From the IMG/VR virus record IMGVR_UViG_3300025647_000126, positions 1 through 34,396 of that record: DNA of 34,396 nt; one strand, written 5' to 3'. The translations under genes were made by a program, and so were the position numbers. This stretch comes from a virus. Positions 1-8,726 of this stretch are shown one piece after another; position 1 is the stretch's first letter; every line of letters begins with the position of its first letter. The notes under the pieces are model-generated. The model worked only from the letters and a program-made list of their open reading frames with translations, ran no database searches and had not been told where the DNA came from.

Positions 1-1
1 A

Positions 2-3000
2 ATGCTTAATAGTGATGGACAGTACACAGGTCCTACGCCGGCGGCTGTTGCAGCAACGTACAGGCTGTTTAACCAAGCTAAATGGGCCTATAAAGTTGCT
101 ACAGATCAAGAAGTAGATCCTGATCTGCGTCCTACGCCGCTTAACATTGTTAAATTGGTCGAAGCTGCGCGTCACGCTACGTTTGAAAAAGCTAAGGAAG
201 AGTTACGTAATCAGCGGAATACGCGCTTGTCTTACGCTGAACAGCAAGAAGCTACCCAGAATCAGAGAGCAGCAGTTGATAAGATACTTGAGGACTCAGC
301 TAACCGTACTGAAGATAGGCGGTCTGTTGATGCTGTGGCTAACCCGTTTACCGAAGCACAACTTGAAAATCTTAATAACGACAGTTCTCAGATGAGTGCC
401 ATTCGGAGAAAGTTTGACAAATTCATTAAGAAACTTACGCTCCCCGAAGCTGTGCATCTTCTTACGCCAAAACAGGCTATCGAGATGTTGGAAGATATGG
501 GACTTACTGACGACGCCAACCAGATTCGTGAAGGTTTGGTAAATGGTAAACGCATCATTTATACAGACCCGGTTACTGGCGATGTTCAGTATTTCGTATA
601 TGTCGATCCTCGTCAGACAAAGGTTAATGTTGAGGATGCTCTGGCACACGAAATAGGTCATACAGTTCTTGACCAGTTCTTTAACAGACTTGATGGTAAA
701 GAAGCTCAGGAAATAATGAATGAGTACAGGGCTTACCGTAAATCTGTAACCAACGAATTGAATGGGAAGATTACTTTCCGTAACTTGCAAAAGCTACTCG
801 AAATGCGTCCTGAAGATCTTATGAGCTTCAAATCTCGTGGGGCGGATATTTACGGAAGTATGGTAAATAACTCTGCCGAAGCGCAAGCGTATCTTGAGTA
901 TGTAACTGACTTCCACGAATGGTTTGCTGATCGTGTGTCTGCACGTTTACGTGACACAACCCCTGCCAGAACTGCGTTTCAACGTATGATCGACAATCTG
1001 CTCACGATGTTCCATCGTCTGTTTGATAAAGATTATGTGCGCGAAGGTAATGTTCAGGATTTCGTAGATGCGTTGGTTGAGCATCGTCCACTTCTTTGGG
1101 GCGGAGCGCGTATGGCCTCTGAAGCCTTAAGTTCGTGGCACAGAATCAATATGCAGGACTACGAGAACGACAGAGAATTTAATCCAGATGATCTGAATGC
1201 TGTCGCTGACTTTTATAAGTCTGTTACCAATCTTACTATGGATGCAGATACTATTGCCATGTTGGGTATGCTACATGGGCAAGATCGTACCAATGCGTTG
1301 TATCGTGAAATCATGTCTGACATTATGACAAACGGTAATACTGGTATTTCGAATGAAGCTAGAACGGTATTACTCCGGTTTGCTCGCCGCCCAGATGTAC
1401 GTCAATATCTGATCGGTAACGTGACTAACCGCAACTTCAGAGAAGCCTTGATAAAGAACGATAACCTGCTTGTCGCTTATGCTTATCAGTTGTGGGCTAC
1501 TGGCAACCTTAATATGGACGGTACTGCCGCCGATATTAAGAATCCTAAAGTGCGGAAAATCTTCTTGGATCTCAGTGATGGATTAAGTCAGACGTTCGAT
1601 TATATGAATGAGCTTGAGCAGGCTGATCGTATGTTTGCCTATATTCACTCAGGTAACGCTGCGCTTAATAAGCAGTTCCCTCATCTTGGCGGCGCACAGA
1701 ATACTGTAGCAAGACAGGCATGGAACGGTTATATCAAACCTGCGTGGGATGCAGTTTACAAGTCTAGGTTTGGTGGAGGCGTATTCTCTACAGCTTCAAC
1801 CAGACTGCAAGACACTAATATACCTATGTTGATAAAGCTAGGTGATATGCTGTTTGGGCGTATCGGTAAAGCCTACACGGAAGAATCGTTCATTTCTGGC
1901 AAAGAACGTAATATGCACAAGTTCTTGCGTAGATACGACCAGATAGTTAAAGACTTTACTGAAGTGGAGCTTCAGGAACTTGGTGCTATGTTAAACCTAG
2001 GTCTTCCTGTTGCAGATTATGAACATGCGTATAACGACAAACTGATTACTGCGTTGAAAGCTATGAGAACGCTGTATGCTGATGTGTTCCAGTACGGTAG
2101 GAAAAATGGTGTTGATATTGGCTATCTGGACGAAAACTATTCTCCTTGGTCAATGGACTTGCCTTATTTAACAGATCATAGGGAAGAGTTTATTGATCTG
2201 TTTAATGAAGCGAACCTGCGTAACCATCTTATGCAGCATCAGATGGACCCGACTAGATTGTGGGAAACTATCGTAAACAATATGGGCGATACGCATTACG
2301 ATGAGGAATCTGCTACTAAAGTCAGACCTTATGTTTCTGCTAAGAAGTTCCGTTCACTGAACTGGATTCGTACAGTAGCTACGCCGGAGCAGATGAACCG
2401 TTTTAATAAGTTCTTGTCTGACAACGCTACTCAGAGCGTCCACACATATATTCATCAGATGGTTAAACGCGCAGAGTTTAATCGAGTGTTCAGAGACTAT
2501 ATGGACTATCAGGGTTCTGATCCGCTCGCGTATATCCTTGCTGAAGCTAACAGGCAAGGTGCTACTAAGCAGGATTTGGTTTTAGCCAAACAGTATGTAG
2601 AAGCTGTAATGGGTACACTTGGACGTGACACTAACACTGCGCTTAAGGCCTTCTTTGGTATGCAGCCGCCTGTTCCGGGTGAGGTCATAGATAAGCGGCT
2701 ACAGAAAGGCATGGCTACGGTCATGACCGCTGTGAACCTTGCAACTCTTGGTCTAGCTACTCTGACATCTGTTATTGATGCGTTCGGTACGATGATCCGT
2801 ACTCAAGACCTTCAGGTATCTTATCATGGTTTTGTTGAAGCGTTTAATGCCATGAAAGCAGAGTATAACGGACAGGAAAGCGAATTGATGGCTATAGCCG
2901 ACGCTATTGGTACTTCAAGTCGTGACTCTTCTATTGAGGTTCTGAACCAGTTGTACGGTGGGAACTATATGTCCGGTATGAATTTGAAGATCAATGACAA

Positions 3001-3835
3001 GTTCTTCAATTTGATTGGTCTTAACCTGTGGACTAAATTTACCCGTATAGCGGCAACTCGTACTGGTCTACTGTTCATTAAGAAGCACATGACTAATCCT
3101 GACCGGAATAGTGCCAGATGGATGGCTGAGTTGGATTTGACTCCTGAAGATTTGGTAACAGATGCCAATGGTGATTACGTTCTGCTGTCATACGAGCAGA
3201 TCAAAGAGACCGAGGCGAAGATAAACGAGAACGCAGAGATTATGCATAATCTCGATTTCCAGTTTGAAAGGGATCAGATCGAGGAATTAAAGCAAGAGAA
3301 CGACGCGCTTAGGAATCAAATCCGTAGTTCTGAAAAACTGGCTAAAGCAGTCAACAAGTTTGTGGATCAGTCAGTACTAAGACCAAATGCGGCGCTTCGT
3401 CCTATTTGGGGTTCTGACCCTCACTACATGCTGATGTTCCATCTGAAGTCCTTTATGTACACGTTCCACGAAGTAATCCTGAAACGTATGGCGCTTGAGG
3501 CGGTTCATGGTAGTTTGATGCCCGCTGCTGTGGGATTAATGATGATGCCTGCTATGCTTGCCTCTGATATGCTTCGAGAACTTATTCAGTACGGCAGTGA
3601 AGAACCTAGATGGAAAAAGGATTGGAGTTGGTTTGACCATATCCTACATTCAGCCCAACGTGCAGGTTTACCGGGCAGTTATCAGACAGGGATAGATATG
3701 TACAAGGATTTCAAATATGGCGGCAACCCTGTAGACTCTTTGCTCGGACCTACGTGGCAAATGGCTACCTCTGGTAAGCCACAACAGTTTATGCCCGGAT
3801 ATAGCGTCTGGAAACATTGGGGAGAAAGTGAGTAA
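2..3835 (+). CDS. Giant virion protein with zinc-metallopeptidase motif (5' end probably outside window)
   Basis: The frame is open at the window edge, so the first Met seen (position 2) may be internal. At least 1277 residues are present. An HEIGH zinc-peptidase motif lies at residues 216-220 of the visible part, preceded by small and hydrophobic residues, and a candidate third ligand (HEWFAD, Glu306) lies about 90 residues later. The rest is mostly helical, with two strongly hydrophobic segments near residues 904-932 and 1172-1190 and a Lys/Glu-rich coiled coil around 1065-1120. Large proteins of this build in tailed phages are usually internal virion or ejected proteins, and an HExxH domain in a long multi-domain phage protein recalls the 'polyvalent protein' class. 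It is followed directly (TAATG) by a fibre-adaptor gene, which supports a structural role. The role is inferred; the peptidase motif is seen. No lysozyme or transglycosylase motif was noticed. Confidence 0.75.
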   Translation: MLNSDGQYTGPTPAAVAATYRLFNQAKWAYKVATDQEVDPDLRPTPLNIVKLVEAARHATFEKAKEELRNQRNTRLSYAEQQEATQNQRAAVDKILEDSANRTEDRRSVDAVANPFTEAQLENLNNDSSQMSAIRRKFDKFIKKLTLPEAVHLLTPKQAIEMLEDMGLTDDANQIREGLVNGKRIIYTDPVTGDVQYFVYVDPRQTKVNVEDALAHEIGHTVLDQFFNRLDGKEAQEIMNEYRAYRKSVTNELNGKITFRNLQKLLEMRPEDLMSFKSRGADIYGSMVNNSAEAQAYLEYVTDFHEWFADRVSARLRDTTPARTAFQRMIDNLLTMFHRLFDKDYVREGNVQDFVDALVEHRPLLWGGARMASEALSSWHRINMQDYENDREFNPDDLNAVADFYKSVTNLTMDADTIAMLGMLHGQDRTNALYREIMSDIMTNGNTGISNEARTVLLRFARRPDVRQYLIGNVTNRNFREALIKNDNLLVAYAYQLWATGNLNMDGTAADIKNPKVRKIFLDLSDGLSQTFDYMNELEQADRMFAYIHSGNAALNKQFPHLGGAQNTVARQAWNGYIKPAWDAVYKSRFGGGVFSTASTRLQDTNIPMLIKLGDMLFGRIGKAYTEESFISGKERNMHKFLRRYDQIVKDFTEVELQELGAMLNLGLPVADYEHAYNDKLITALKAMRTLYADVFQYGRKNGVDIGYLDENYSPWSMDLPYLTDHREEFIDLFNEANLRNHLMQHQMDPTRLWETIVNNMGDTHYDEESATKVRPYVSAKKFRSLNWIRTVATPEQMNRFNKFLSDNATQSVHTYIHQMVKRAEFNRVFRDYMDYQGSDPLAYILAEANRQGATKQDLVLAKQYVEAVMGTLGRDTNTALKAFFGMQPPVPGEVIDKRLQKGMATVMTAVNLATLGLATLTSVIDAFGTMIRTQDLQVSYHGFVEAFNAMKAEYNGQESELMAIADAIGTSSRDSSIEVLNQLYGGNYMSGMNLKINDKFFNLIGLNLWTKFTRIAATRTGLLFIKKHMTNPDRNSARWMAELDLTPEDLVTDANGDYVLLSYEQIKETEAKINENAEIMHNLDFQFERDQIEELKQENDALRNQIRSSEKLAKAVNKFVDQSVLRPNAALRPIWGSDPHYMLMFHLKSFMYTFHEVILKRMALEAVHGSLMPAAVGLMMMPAMLASDMLRELIQYGSEEPRWKKDWSWFDHILHSAQRAGLPGSYQTGIDMYKDFKYGGNPVDSLLGPTWQMATSGKPQQFMPGYSVWKHWGESE

Positions 3836-4206
3836 TGGCTACGCCACGTTTAAGTGAAAAAGCAGGGCTGCTCAACATAACCATCGAGCAGGGGGCTACT
3901 TTCAACCCTGTTTTCACATGGAAAGATGAGTTGGGCAACCCAATTGACCTGTCTGGTTTCTCCGGAAGGATGCACATTAGGGGAGAAATTGAGGATGTGG
4001 CTCCTCTGTTGGAGATCACAACAGCAAATACTTATATGGTTTTGGGCGGTGCTTTAGGTACGATCACCCTTAACGTTCCTGCCTCTATAACGGCAGCACT
4101 TGACTTTGATACGGCTGTTTACGACCTAGAACTGGAGTCTAGTGGCGGTGACGTCACTCGACTCCTGAAGGGTTCAGTTGGTCTGTCACCAGAGGTTACA
4201 CGGTAA
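3835..4206 (+). CDS. Small tail-fibre adaptor/baseplate-associated protein, paralogue 1
   Basis: This 123-residue protein is predicted to be all-beta. Its hallmarks are IEQGATF near residue 17, a central strand containing GRMHIRGE, VYDLELES near the end and a terminal LSPEVTR. The same marks occur in the same order in the product of 10704-11063, so the two are paralogues. Proteins of this type occur beside tail fibres in many phages and may form a small N-terminal-type adaptor domain. Start and stop overlap both neighbours as TAATG, so translation is probably coupled to the giant protein upstream and the collagen-like protein downstream. The exact structural role is not established. Confidence 0.75.
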   Translation: MATPRLSEKAGLLNITIEQGATFNPVFTWKDELGNPIDLSGFSGRMHIRGEIEDVAPLLEITTANTYMVLGGALGTITLNVPASITAALDFDTAVYDLELESSGGDVTRLLKGSVGLSPEVTR

Positions 4207-4628
4207 TGCCGGTCTACCCGATCAACCAGAACACGGTAGTTGACGCTCTGAACTACCCTTCTGAGGTACAACTCGCTGTTTCTAAATACTTTGTTGAGTC
4301 AACAACTCAACCCAATTCTGTGGAAATAGTGGTTCAAAATGCTACAATTTACTCAGCAGGAATCCAAGGTCCGGCAGGCGCAGATGGCTTGCAAGGTCCG
4401 CAGGGTGAACCGGGAGAAGAAGTGCCATATTCAACGAGGGTAGACTGGATAAGTGATTCGGAGCTTTATAAAGGTGAAGCAGATCCCGGTTCTTCAGAAT
4501 CTTCTGCGGTTTGGCGAATCCGTCATATTGTTATTGGTAATGATGACGATGTTACTACCAATTGGGCTGATGGTGATTCTCAGTTCGATAACATTTGGGC
4601 AAACAGGGCATCCTTGAGTTACAGCTAA
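4206..4628 (+). CDS. Tail-fibre-type protein with short collagen-like stretch
   Basis: This 140-residue protein has a Gly-X-Y run at residues 52-70 (Gly at every third position, with Pro in several X sites). Collagen-like runs of this kind are common in phage tail fibres, where they form trimeric stalks or hinges. The N-terminal 50 residues are beta-rich (strands around 20-50) and the C-terminal 70 are acidic and Ser-rich. It overlaps the genes on both sides by one base (TAATG), placing it in the same translationally coupled fibre operon. It could be a small fibre or a connector; no enzymatic motif is visible. Confidence 0.7.
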   Translation: MPVYPINQNTVVDALNYPSEVQLAVSKYFVESTTQPNSVEIVVQNATIYSAGIQGPAGADGLQGPQGEPGEEVPYSTRVDWISDSELYKGEADPGSSESSAVWRIRHIVIGNDDDVTTNWADGDSQFDNIWANRASLSYS

Positions 4629-4972
4629 TGGCTATTCAAATACAAAATTCTGAGACTCTTCCGGCACTTGTGTACGACAAGTTTTTTCTGGAAGAACTGC
4701 GCCTCACCCAGAGGATTAGTGGCGACGATACAAAACCGCCATACTATACCCTCAAAATTTCTTTTCGCATTTACGCTGTTGATGATAACAATGTAAGGCA
4801 CTACAAAAACAAGGTAGACTCTGTTGAAATCAATGACTACGCCGCTGTTGCATACGCCAAAGCATTAGCGGGTGATAATGATCTGGCTACTGCGGCGGTA
4901 GCTATAGAAAACGCACTTGTGGCGATTATTCAGGATCAGAAACCGGAATTTGGCGGGGCAACAGTAATTTAA
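4628..4972 (+). CDS. Hypothetical tail-module protein
   Basis: I chose the ATG at 4628, which overlaps the previous stop as TAATG and gives 114 residues beginning MAIQIQNSETL. An upstream ATG at 4595 would add 11 residues translated from inside the collagen-like gene and lacks a good ribosome site. The protein is predicted alpha/beta, with strands such as YTLKISFRIYAV around residues 38-49 and an Ala-rich helix near residues 76-100. I do not recognise the family. Position between a collagen-like protein and a large fibre-like protein points to a tail or baseplate role. Confidence 0.7.
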   Translation: MAIQIQNSETLPALVYDKFFLEELRLTQRISGDDTKPPYYTLKISFRIYAVDDNNVRHYKNKVDSVEINDYAAVAYAKALAGDNDLATAAVAIENALVAIIQDQKPEFGGATVI

Positions 4973-4987
4973 CTTTGGAGACTTTAA

Positions 4988-6838
4988 ATGGCAGCAATAG
5001 ACAGTGCCAACTTTTCAATTAGCGCAGGAAAAGTTATTGATTATACAGGCGCAGCGCATGGGGCAACTGGTGCGGTTTATCACACCACGATTGAGTTTCA
5101 CAGATGGCTGATGGACAAAGCCGATGATGCTGTTGCATCAGGCAATGACCTGCTCGACATCACCTACGATACTCCGTCTGACCGAGCAACGGACAACTAC
5201 ATCAAACTCATTAATGGTTACACCATTACTGACGCAGTAGCCGAGCATCTGTATGACGGTTCTATTGAACAAGGAATTTTAGGCACATCAGGTTGTAAAA
5301 TCTGGGACGGTCAGGTGGTGATTGCTGCCCCTGATATGGACTTGCAGATCATGCAGGACGGTGCTCAGATTACTAACGATTTCTGGAATACCATCATGTT
5401 CAATGATGGCGGTATCAACCCGAATGGTTATAAAGGTCTGAACTTCGATACCAACAACGGTATCTCACACCGCTTCATGCTGAAAGTTTATGACTTTGAT
5501 GCTGATGGCGGTTACATTGATGGCGCTCGCTATATCGGTATGACTCGTGTTGATGCAAGCTCAAACGGCGGTACTGGTAAGACCTTCTCCGAGTTCAAGG
5601 TAAACGGTTCTGCTCGCGGTAACAACGTTATCGCCTTGACCTACGCTGACGACTTGAACGATGCGTCTGATGCCTCTGGTCTGACTGGTATTTCTAACCA
5701 ACTGTACGGTTACAACGGTATTGACGTTGAAACTGGTATCACCTCTTACTACTACTCCAAGTGGACTAAAGGTGCTAATACCATCAACCAGTTGTATCAG
5801 TACATCAAGTACCTGTCTCGCGGTGCTGCTGCAAACTTAGGTACTCTGTATAACATTGATGCCAAGATTTTCCGTGGTATTACTCATGTTCTGAACGGTA
5901 CTCAGGCAACTGGTACTTTCGGTACTGCTTCAAGCTCACAGACAGGACAGCCAGAAGAAATTACTTGGGCTACTGGTACTGGTCAACTGCTTGCCGTGGA
6001 TGATACTGGTTCAGCTACTAAAATCTGGATGCAGATTCTTACTGGTGTTGCGCCTTCGTCTGGTACGGTTACTGGTACAACTTCTGGTGCTACGTTCTCT
6101 GTTTCAAGCAACACTGAGTTCACAGTATCTTCACCGATAATCGGTGTATCTACTGGTTCTGCGATCATCGGTGCGACAGGTTTTGGTGTTCTGTCTACTG
6201 ACCTTAGCAAGAACGATAAGGTGTTTGACCTTGCAGGTGCTCCGCATACTCCACCAACCAACGTAACCTTTACCGTTACAGGTGTGGAGTCTGGTGAAGA
6301 CCGTATCCTTGTAGGCCCAGAATCAGGCGGTACTTTCCACATGACTCAGGGTGCTGTAGCAACTTCTGCGCTTACAACTGGTTCTACCACTGTAGTAATG
6401 ACAGGTGATGGTACTGGTGGTACTGAGGCATTGGGTACAGGCACACAGTCAGAGTTCGATACGCCAAACGATTGTACTGGTACTCCTACTGCTCTGCGTA
6501 TTATGGACGACAACGGTGTTTACCAACGTGTTACTTACACAGGTTACACCGCTTCAGCCGATACGCTGACATTCACTGGTTGTGATTGTTCTGCTCTGAC
6601 AGCAGGTGCGGCTATCAGCAACGATATGTTCATTGCTTACATTGACGCTCTGTACAACGGCACATCAGCAACTAACGCCTACACTGCTACATACGGTAGT
6701 GCTACTCGCAATCTGTATGTCCGTGTGCGTGACGGTGGTACTGGTGGTGACGCAGAGGGTATCAAGACGTTTGAATCAGCAGCTTCAATCGCTGACAACA
6801 ACAACTCGATTTCTGCGATTCGTACACCTGACGTATAA
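4988..6838 (+). CDS. Large tail-fibre/tailspike-like structural protein
   Basis: This is a 616-residue protein with a clear ribosome site (GGAG nine bases before the ATG). The first ~100 residues end in a LINGYTIT segment that is also found near residue 85 of the 8710-10704 protein, where it reads IINGYTIT, suggesting a shared virion-attachment domain. The remainder is rich in Gly, Thr, Ser and Asn with many short beta-strands (e.g. GTVTGTTSGATFSVSS near residue 357), typical of beta-structured phage fibres. No hydrolase motif is visible. It starts a run of fibre genes. The role as a structural tail component is inferred from composition and context. Confidence 0.7.
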   Translation: MAAIDSANFSISAGKVIDYTGAAHGATGAVYHTTIEFHRWLMDKADDAVASGNDLLDITYDTPSDRATDNYIKLINGYTITDAVAEHLYDGSIEQGILGTSGCKIWDGQVVIAAPDMDLQIMQDGAQITNDFWNTIMFNDGGINPNGYKGLNFDTNNGISHRFMLKVYDFDADGGYIDGARYIGMTRVDASSNGGTGKTFSEFKVNGSARGNNVIALTYADDLNDASDASGLTGISNQLYGYNGIDVETGITSYYYSKWTKGANTINQLYQYIKYLSRGAAANLGTLYNIDAKIFRGITHVLNGTQATGTFGTASSSQTGQPEEITWATGTGQLLAVDDTGSATKIWMQILTGVAPSSGTVTGTTSGATFSVSSNTEFTVSSPIIGVSTGSAIIGATGFGVLSTDLSKNDKVFDLAGAPHTPPTNVTFTVTGVESGEDRILVGPESGGTFHMTQGAVATSALTTGSTTVVMTGDGTGGTEALGTGTQSEFDTPNDCTGTPTALRIMDDNGVYQRVTYTGYTASADTLTFTGCDCSALTAGAAISNDMFIAYIDALYNGTSATNAYTATYGSATRNLYVRVRDGGTGGDAEGIKTFESAASIADNNNSISAIRTPDV

Positions 6839-6840
6839 GT

Positions 6841-8523
6841 ATGGCGGTCACTACTAACCTGTCTGTTTTTGATGCGGCAGACTCCAGTGGCAAGTGGGCG
6901 GAGTTAGCAGGGCATCTCTCTGGAGGTGCGCCTGCTGCTACGTCTGAAAACTATTGGCAGAATGGTACAGCAGTTGACCAGTCAACAGGTCAGGCAGTTG
7001 GTACATCAGCAGGTATGCAGTGCGACTTTGGTTCTACTCTTTCTTGGACAGGCTCAAGTAAATGGGTCTTTCTGACTTGGAGTAAATATGATGCCGCAAC
7101 GAACATTCAAACATGGGCTAATGGTGGTTTCAGAATAGGTATTGGAACGAGCAGTGGTAACATGGATTTCGTTAATGCCTATGGTAGTGACTTCTCTCCT
7201 TACCCTGCCGGCGGTTGGATTAGTGTAGCTATTGATCCAGAGGTAGCTTTTGCAAGTCCAGATGCTTCTGATGGTTCTGGTCTTACGAGTGGTAGTTATC
7301 GAGTAATAGGGTTCTTGCCTAATACGCTTGCTAAGGTAACGAAGGGTTCACCAATTGTTGCCGATATTATCCGTTATGGTCGTGGTGATATTGTTGTAAC
7401 GGGTACTGAAACTTTCTCCTCAATGGCTACAGCAGATAATACTGCTACTGTGAGATGGGGCTTATTCATACCTAAAGCTACTGGTATTTATGAGTGGAAA
7501 GGCTTAATGAGCCTCGGAACAAGTGGTACAGCGGTATCGCTTACTGACGCTAATAAGACTATCCTCGTTCAAGACACACCAAGAGTAAGCGCAGGGTTTA
7601 ATAAAATTGAAGTATCCAATGCTTCATCAACTGTAAGTTTAGACTCTGTTACCATACAAGGTGTGCAAACAAGTATTACAGGCTCTTCCCCTATCTCTCC
7701 CGGTGACTTTGAAGCGGTCGCTAATGCTAATATTACGTTTACGTCTTGTACGTTTGTTGATTTAGGCACATTTATATTTCAAAGCAATTCAGAAATTATA
7801 GGGTCAATCTTTCGTAGGTGTGAAGCAATAACGCAGGGTGGAGCAACTTTTACTGACTGTTTCTTTATCAACTCTGCCGCTTCTACTGCTTTGACGGTTA
7901 ATGATGCTTCAGTAGTCACTGGATGCACTTTTGTTGGTAATGGAACTACATCGCCCGGACACGCCGTTGATTTAGGCACGATAAATACTGGTGGTTCAGT
8001 AACGATAAACTGGACTAATGAGCTAGACAACGGCACTACTAATCAATCTGTTTGGGAAGGGTCAACACAGTCTCCGACAGCAGGAACGCAAGGTTCTGCA
8101 AATAGCGCTATTACAGTCAACGTAGTTAGCGGCACTGCTCTTAAAATTGCGGTTGGCTCTGGTGCAACTATACCAACAGTACAGAATACTGGTACTGGTA
8201 CGCTCGAAATAACAGCTAATGAAGTAACGCTGACTATTACTGTGCAGGATATTATTACCAATTCTCCAATAGAAGGCGCGATGGTCTATTGTAGAAACTC
8301 AGGCGCAACGGCGACGTACATCGACAAGGTTGAGACTAATTCAAGCGGACAGGTCAGTTTTACTGGTTCATTAGGGTCTGCTCAAACTTTGGCAGGTTCA
8401 GTAAGGGCAGCAACTCCTGATACCCATGCTTACAGTAAGCACTACAAATCTTCACCGATTGTTGGCACGTTCAGTAATTTGAACGATACTAACATTACAA
8501 TTTCATTAATACCGGATGAATAA
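6841..8523 (+). CDS. Tailspike/fibre-like protein with probable beta-helix
   Basis: This 560-residue protein starts two bases after the previous stop. The N-terminal ~210 residues look like a lectin/concanavalin-type beta sandwich (alternating Trp and Gly-rich strands). Residues ~245-390 read as short repeating turns (SVTIQGV, NITFTSCTF, EIIGSIFRRC, ATFTDCFF, VVTGCTF), the pattern of a right-handed parallel beta-helix. A C-terminal segment from ~460 (TLTIVQDIITNSPIEGAMV-like) resembles an Ig/carboxypeptidase-regulatory-type fold. Beta-helix proteins in phage tails are often receptor-binding or glycan-degrading, but I see no catalytic signature. The product overlaps the next gene by one base (TAATG). 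Confidence 0.68.
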   Translation: MAVTTNLSVFDAADSSGKWAELAGHLSGGAPAATSENYWQNGTAVDQSTGQAVGTSAGMQCDFGSTLSWTGSSKWVFLTWSKYDAATNIQTWANGGFRIGIGTSSGNMDFVNAYGSDFSPYPAGGWISVAIDPEVAFASPDASDGSGLTSGSYRVIGFLPNTLAKVTKGSPIVADIIRYGRGDIVVTGTETFSSMATADNTATVRWGLFIPKATGIYEWKGLMSLGTSGTAVSLTDANKTILVQDTPRVSAGFNKIEVSNASSTVSLDSVTIQGVQTSITGSSPISPGDFEAVANANITFTSCTFVDLGTFIFQSNSEIIGSIFRRCEAITQGGATFTDCFFINSAASTALTVNDASVVTGCTFVGNGTTSPGHAVDLGTINTGGSVTINWTNELDNGTTNQSVWEGSTQSPTAGTQGSANSAITVNVVSGTALKIAVGSGATIPTVQNTGTGTLEITANEVTLTITVQDIITNSPIEGAMVYCRNSGATATYIDKVETNSSGQVSFTGSLGSAQTLAGSVRAATPDTHAYSKHYKSSPIVGTFSNLNDTNITISLIPDE

Positions 8524-8726
8524 TGACTGCTGACCAGAAAAACATAAAGATACTCCACCAAGAACTCGTTAATGTTATTGAGAACATTCGTTCTATGCAG
8601 GAGAGAATTGTTCAGATTGAGGGTGCGCTTGCTAATCTTTCAGCGGATCAGGCAAATACTAAATCACTGATCGGTCATGTTCTAGGCCGTGGCCGGGGAA
8701 GTACGGTTCATGGCGATTCTAATTGA
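8523..8726 (+). CDS. Small coiled-coil protein
   Basis: This 67-residue ORF is coupled to the previous gene by TAATG. Heptad-like hydrophobic spacing runs through residues 5-55 (IKILHQELVNVIENI and onward), predicting one long helix or coiled coil, followed by a short basic Gly-rich tail. Its 3' end overlaps the next gene's start by 17 bases. The family is not recognised. In this position it may be a fibre chaperone or a small trimerising tail component, which is inference only. Confidence 0.6.
   Translation: MTADQKNIKILHQELVNVIENIRSMQERIVQIEGALANLSADQANTKSLIGHVLGRGRGSTVHGDSN

Noticed and set aside
5983-6342. 119-residue minus-strand ORF inside the 616-residue fibre gene
   Set aside because: It is antiparallel to a well-supported gene, lacks a ribosome site and has Pro/Val/Thr-rich composition typical of a shadow frame.
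8689-8710. GTG start adding seven residues to the beta-helix tail protein
   Set aside because: The ATG at 8710 has GGGGAAG at proper spacing; the GTG has no ribosome site.
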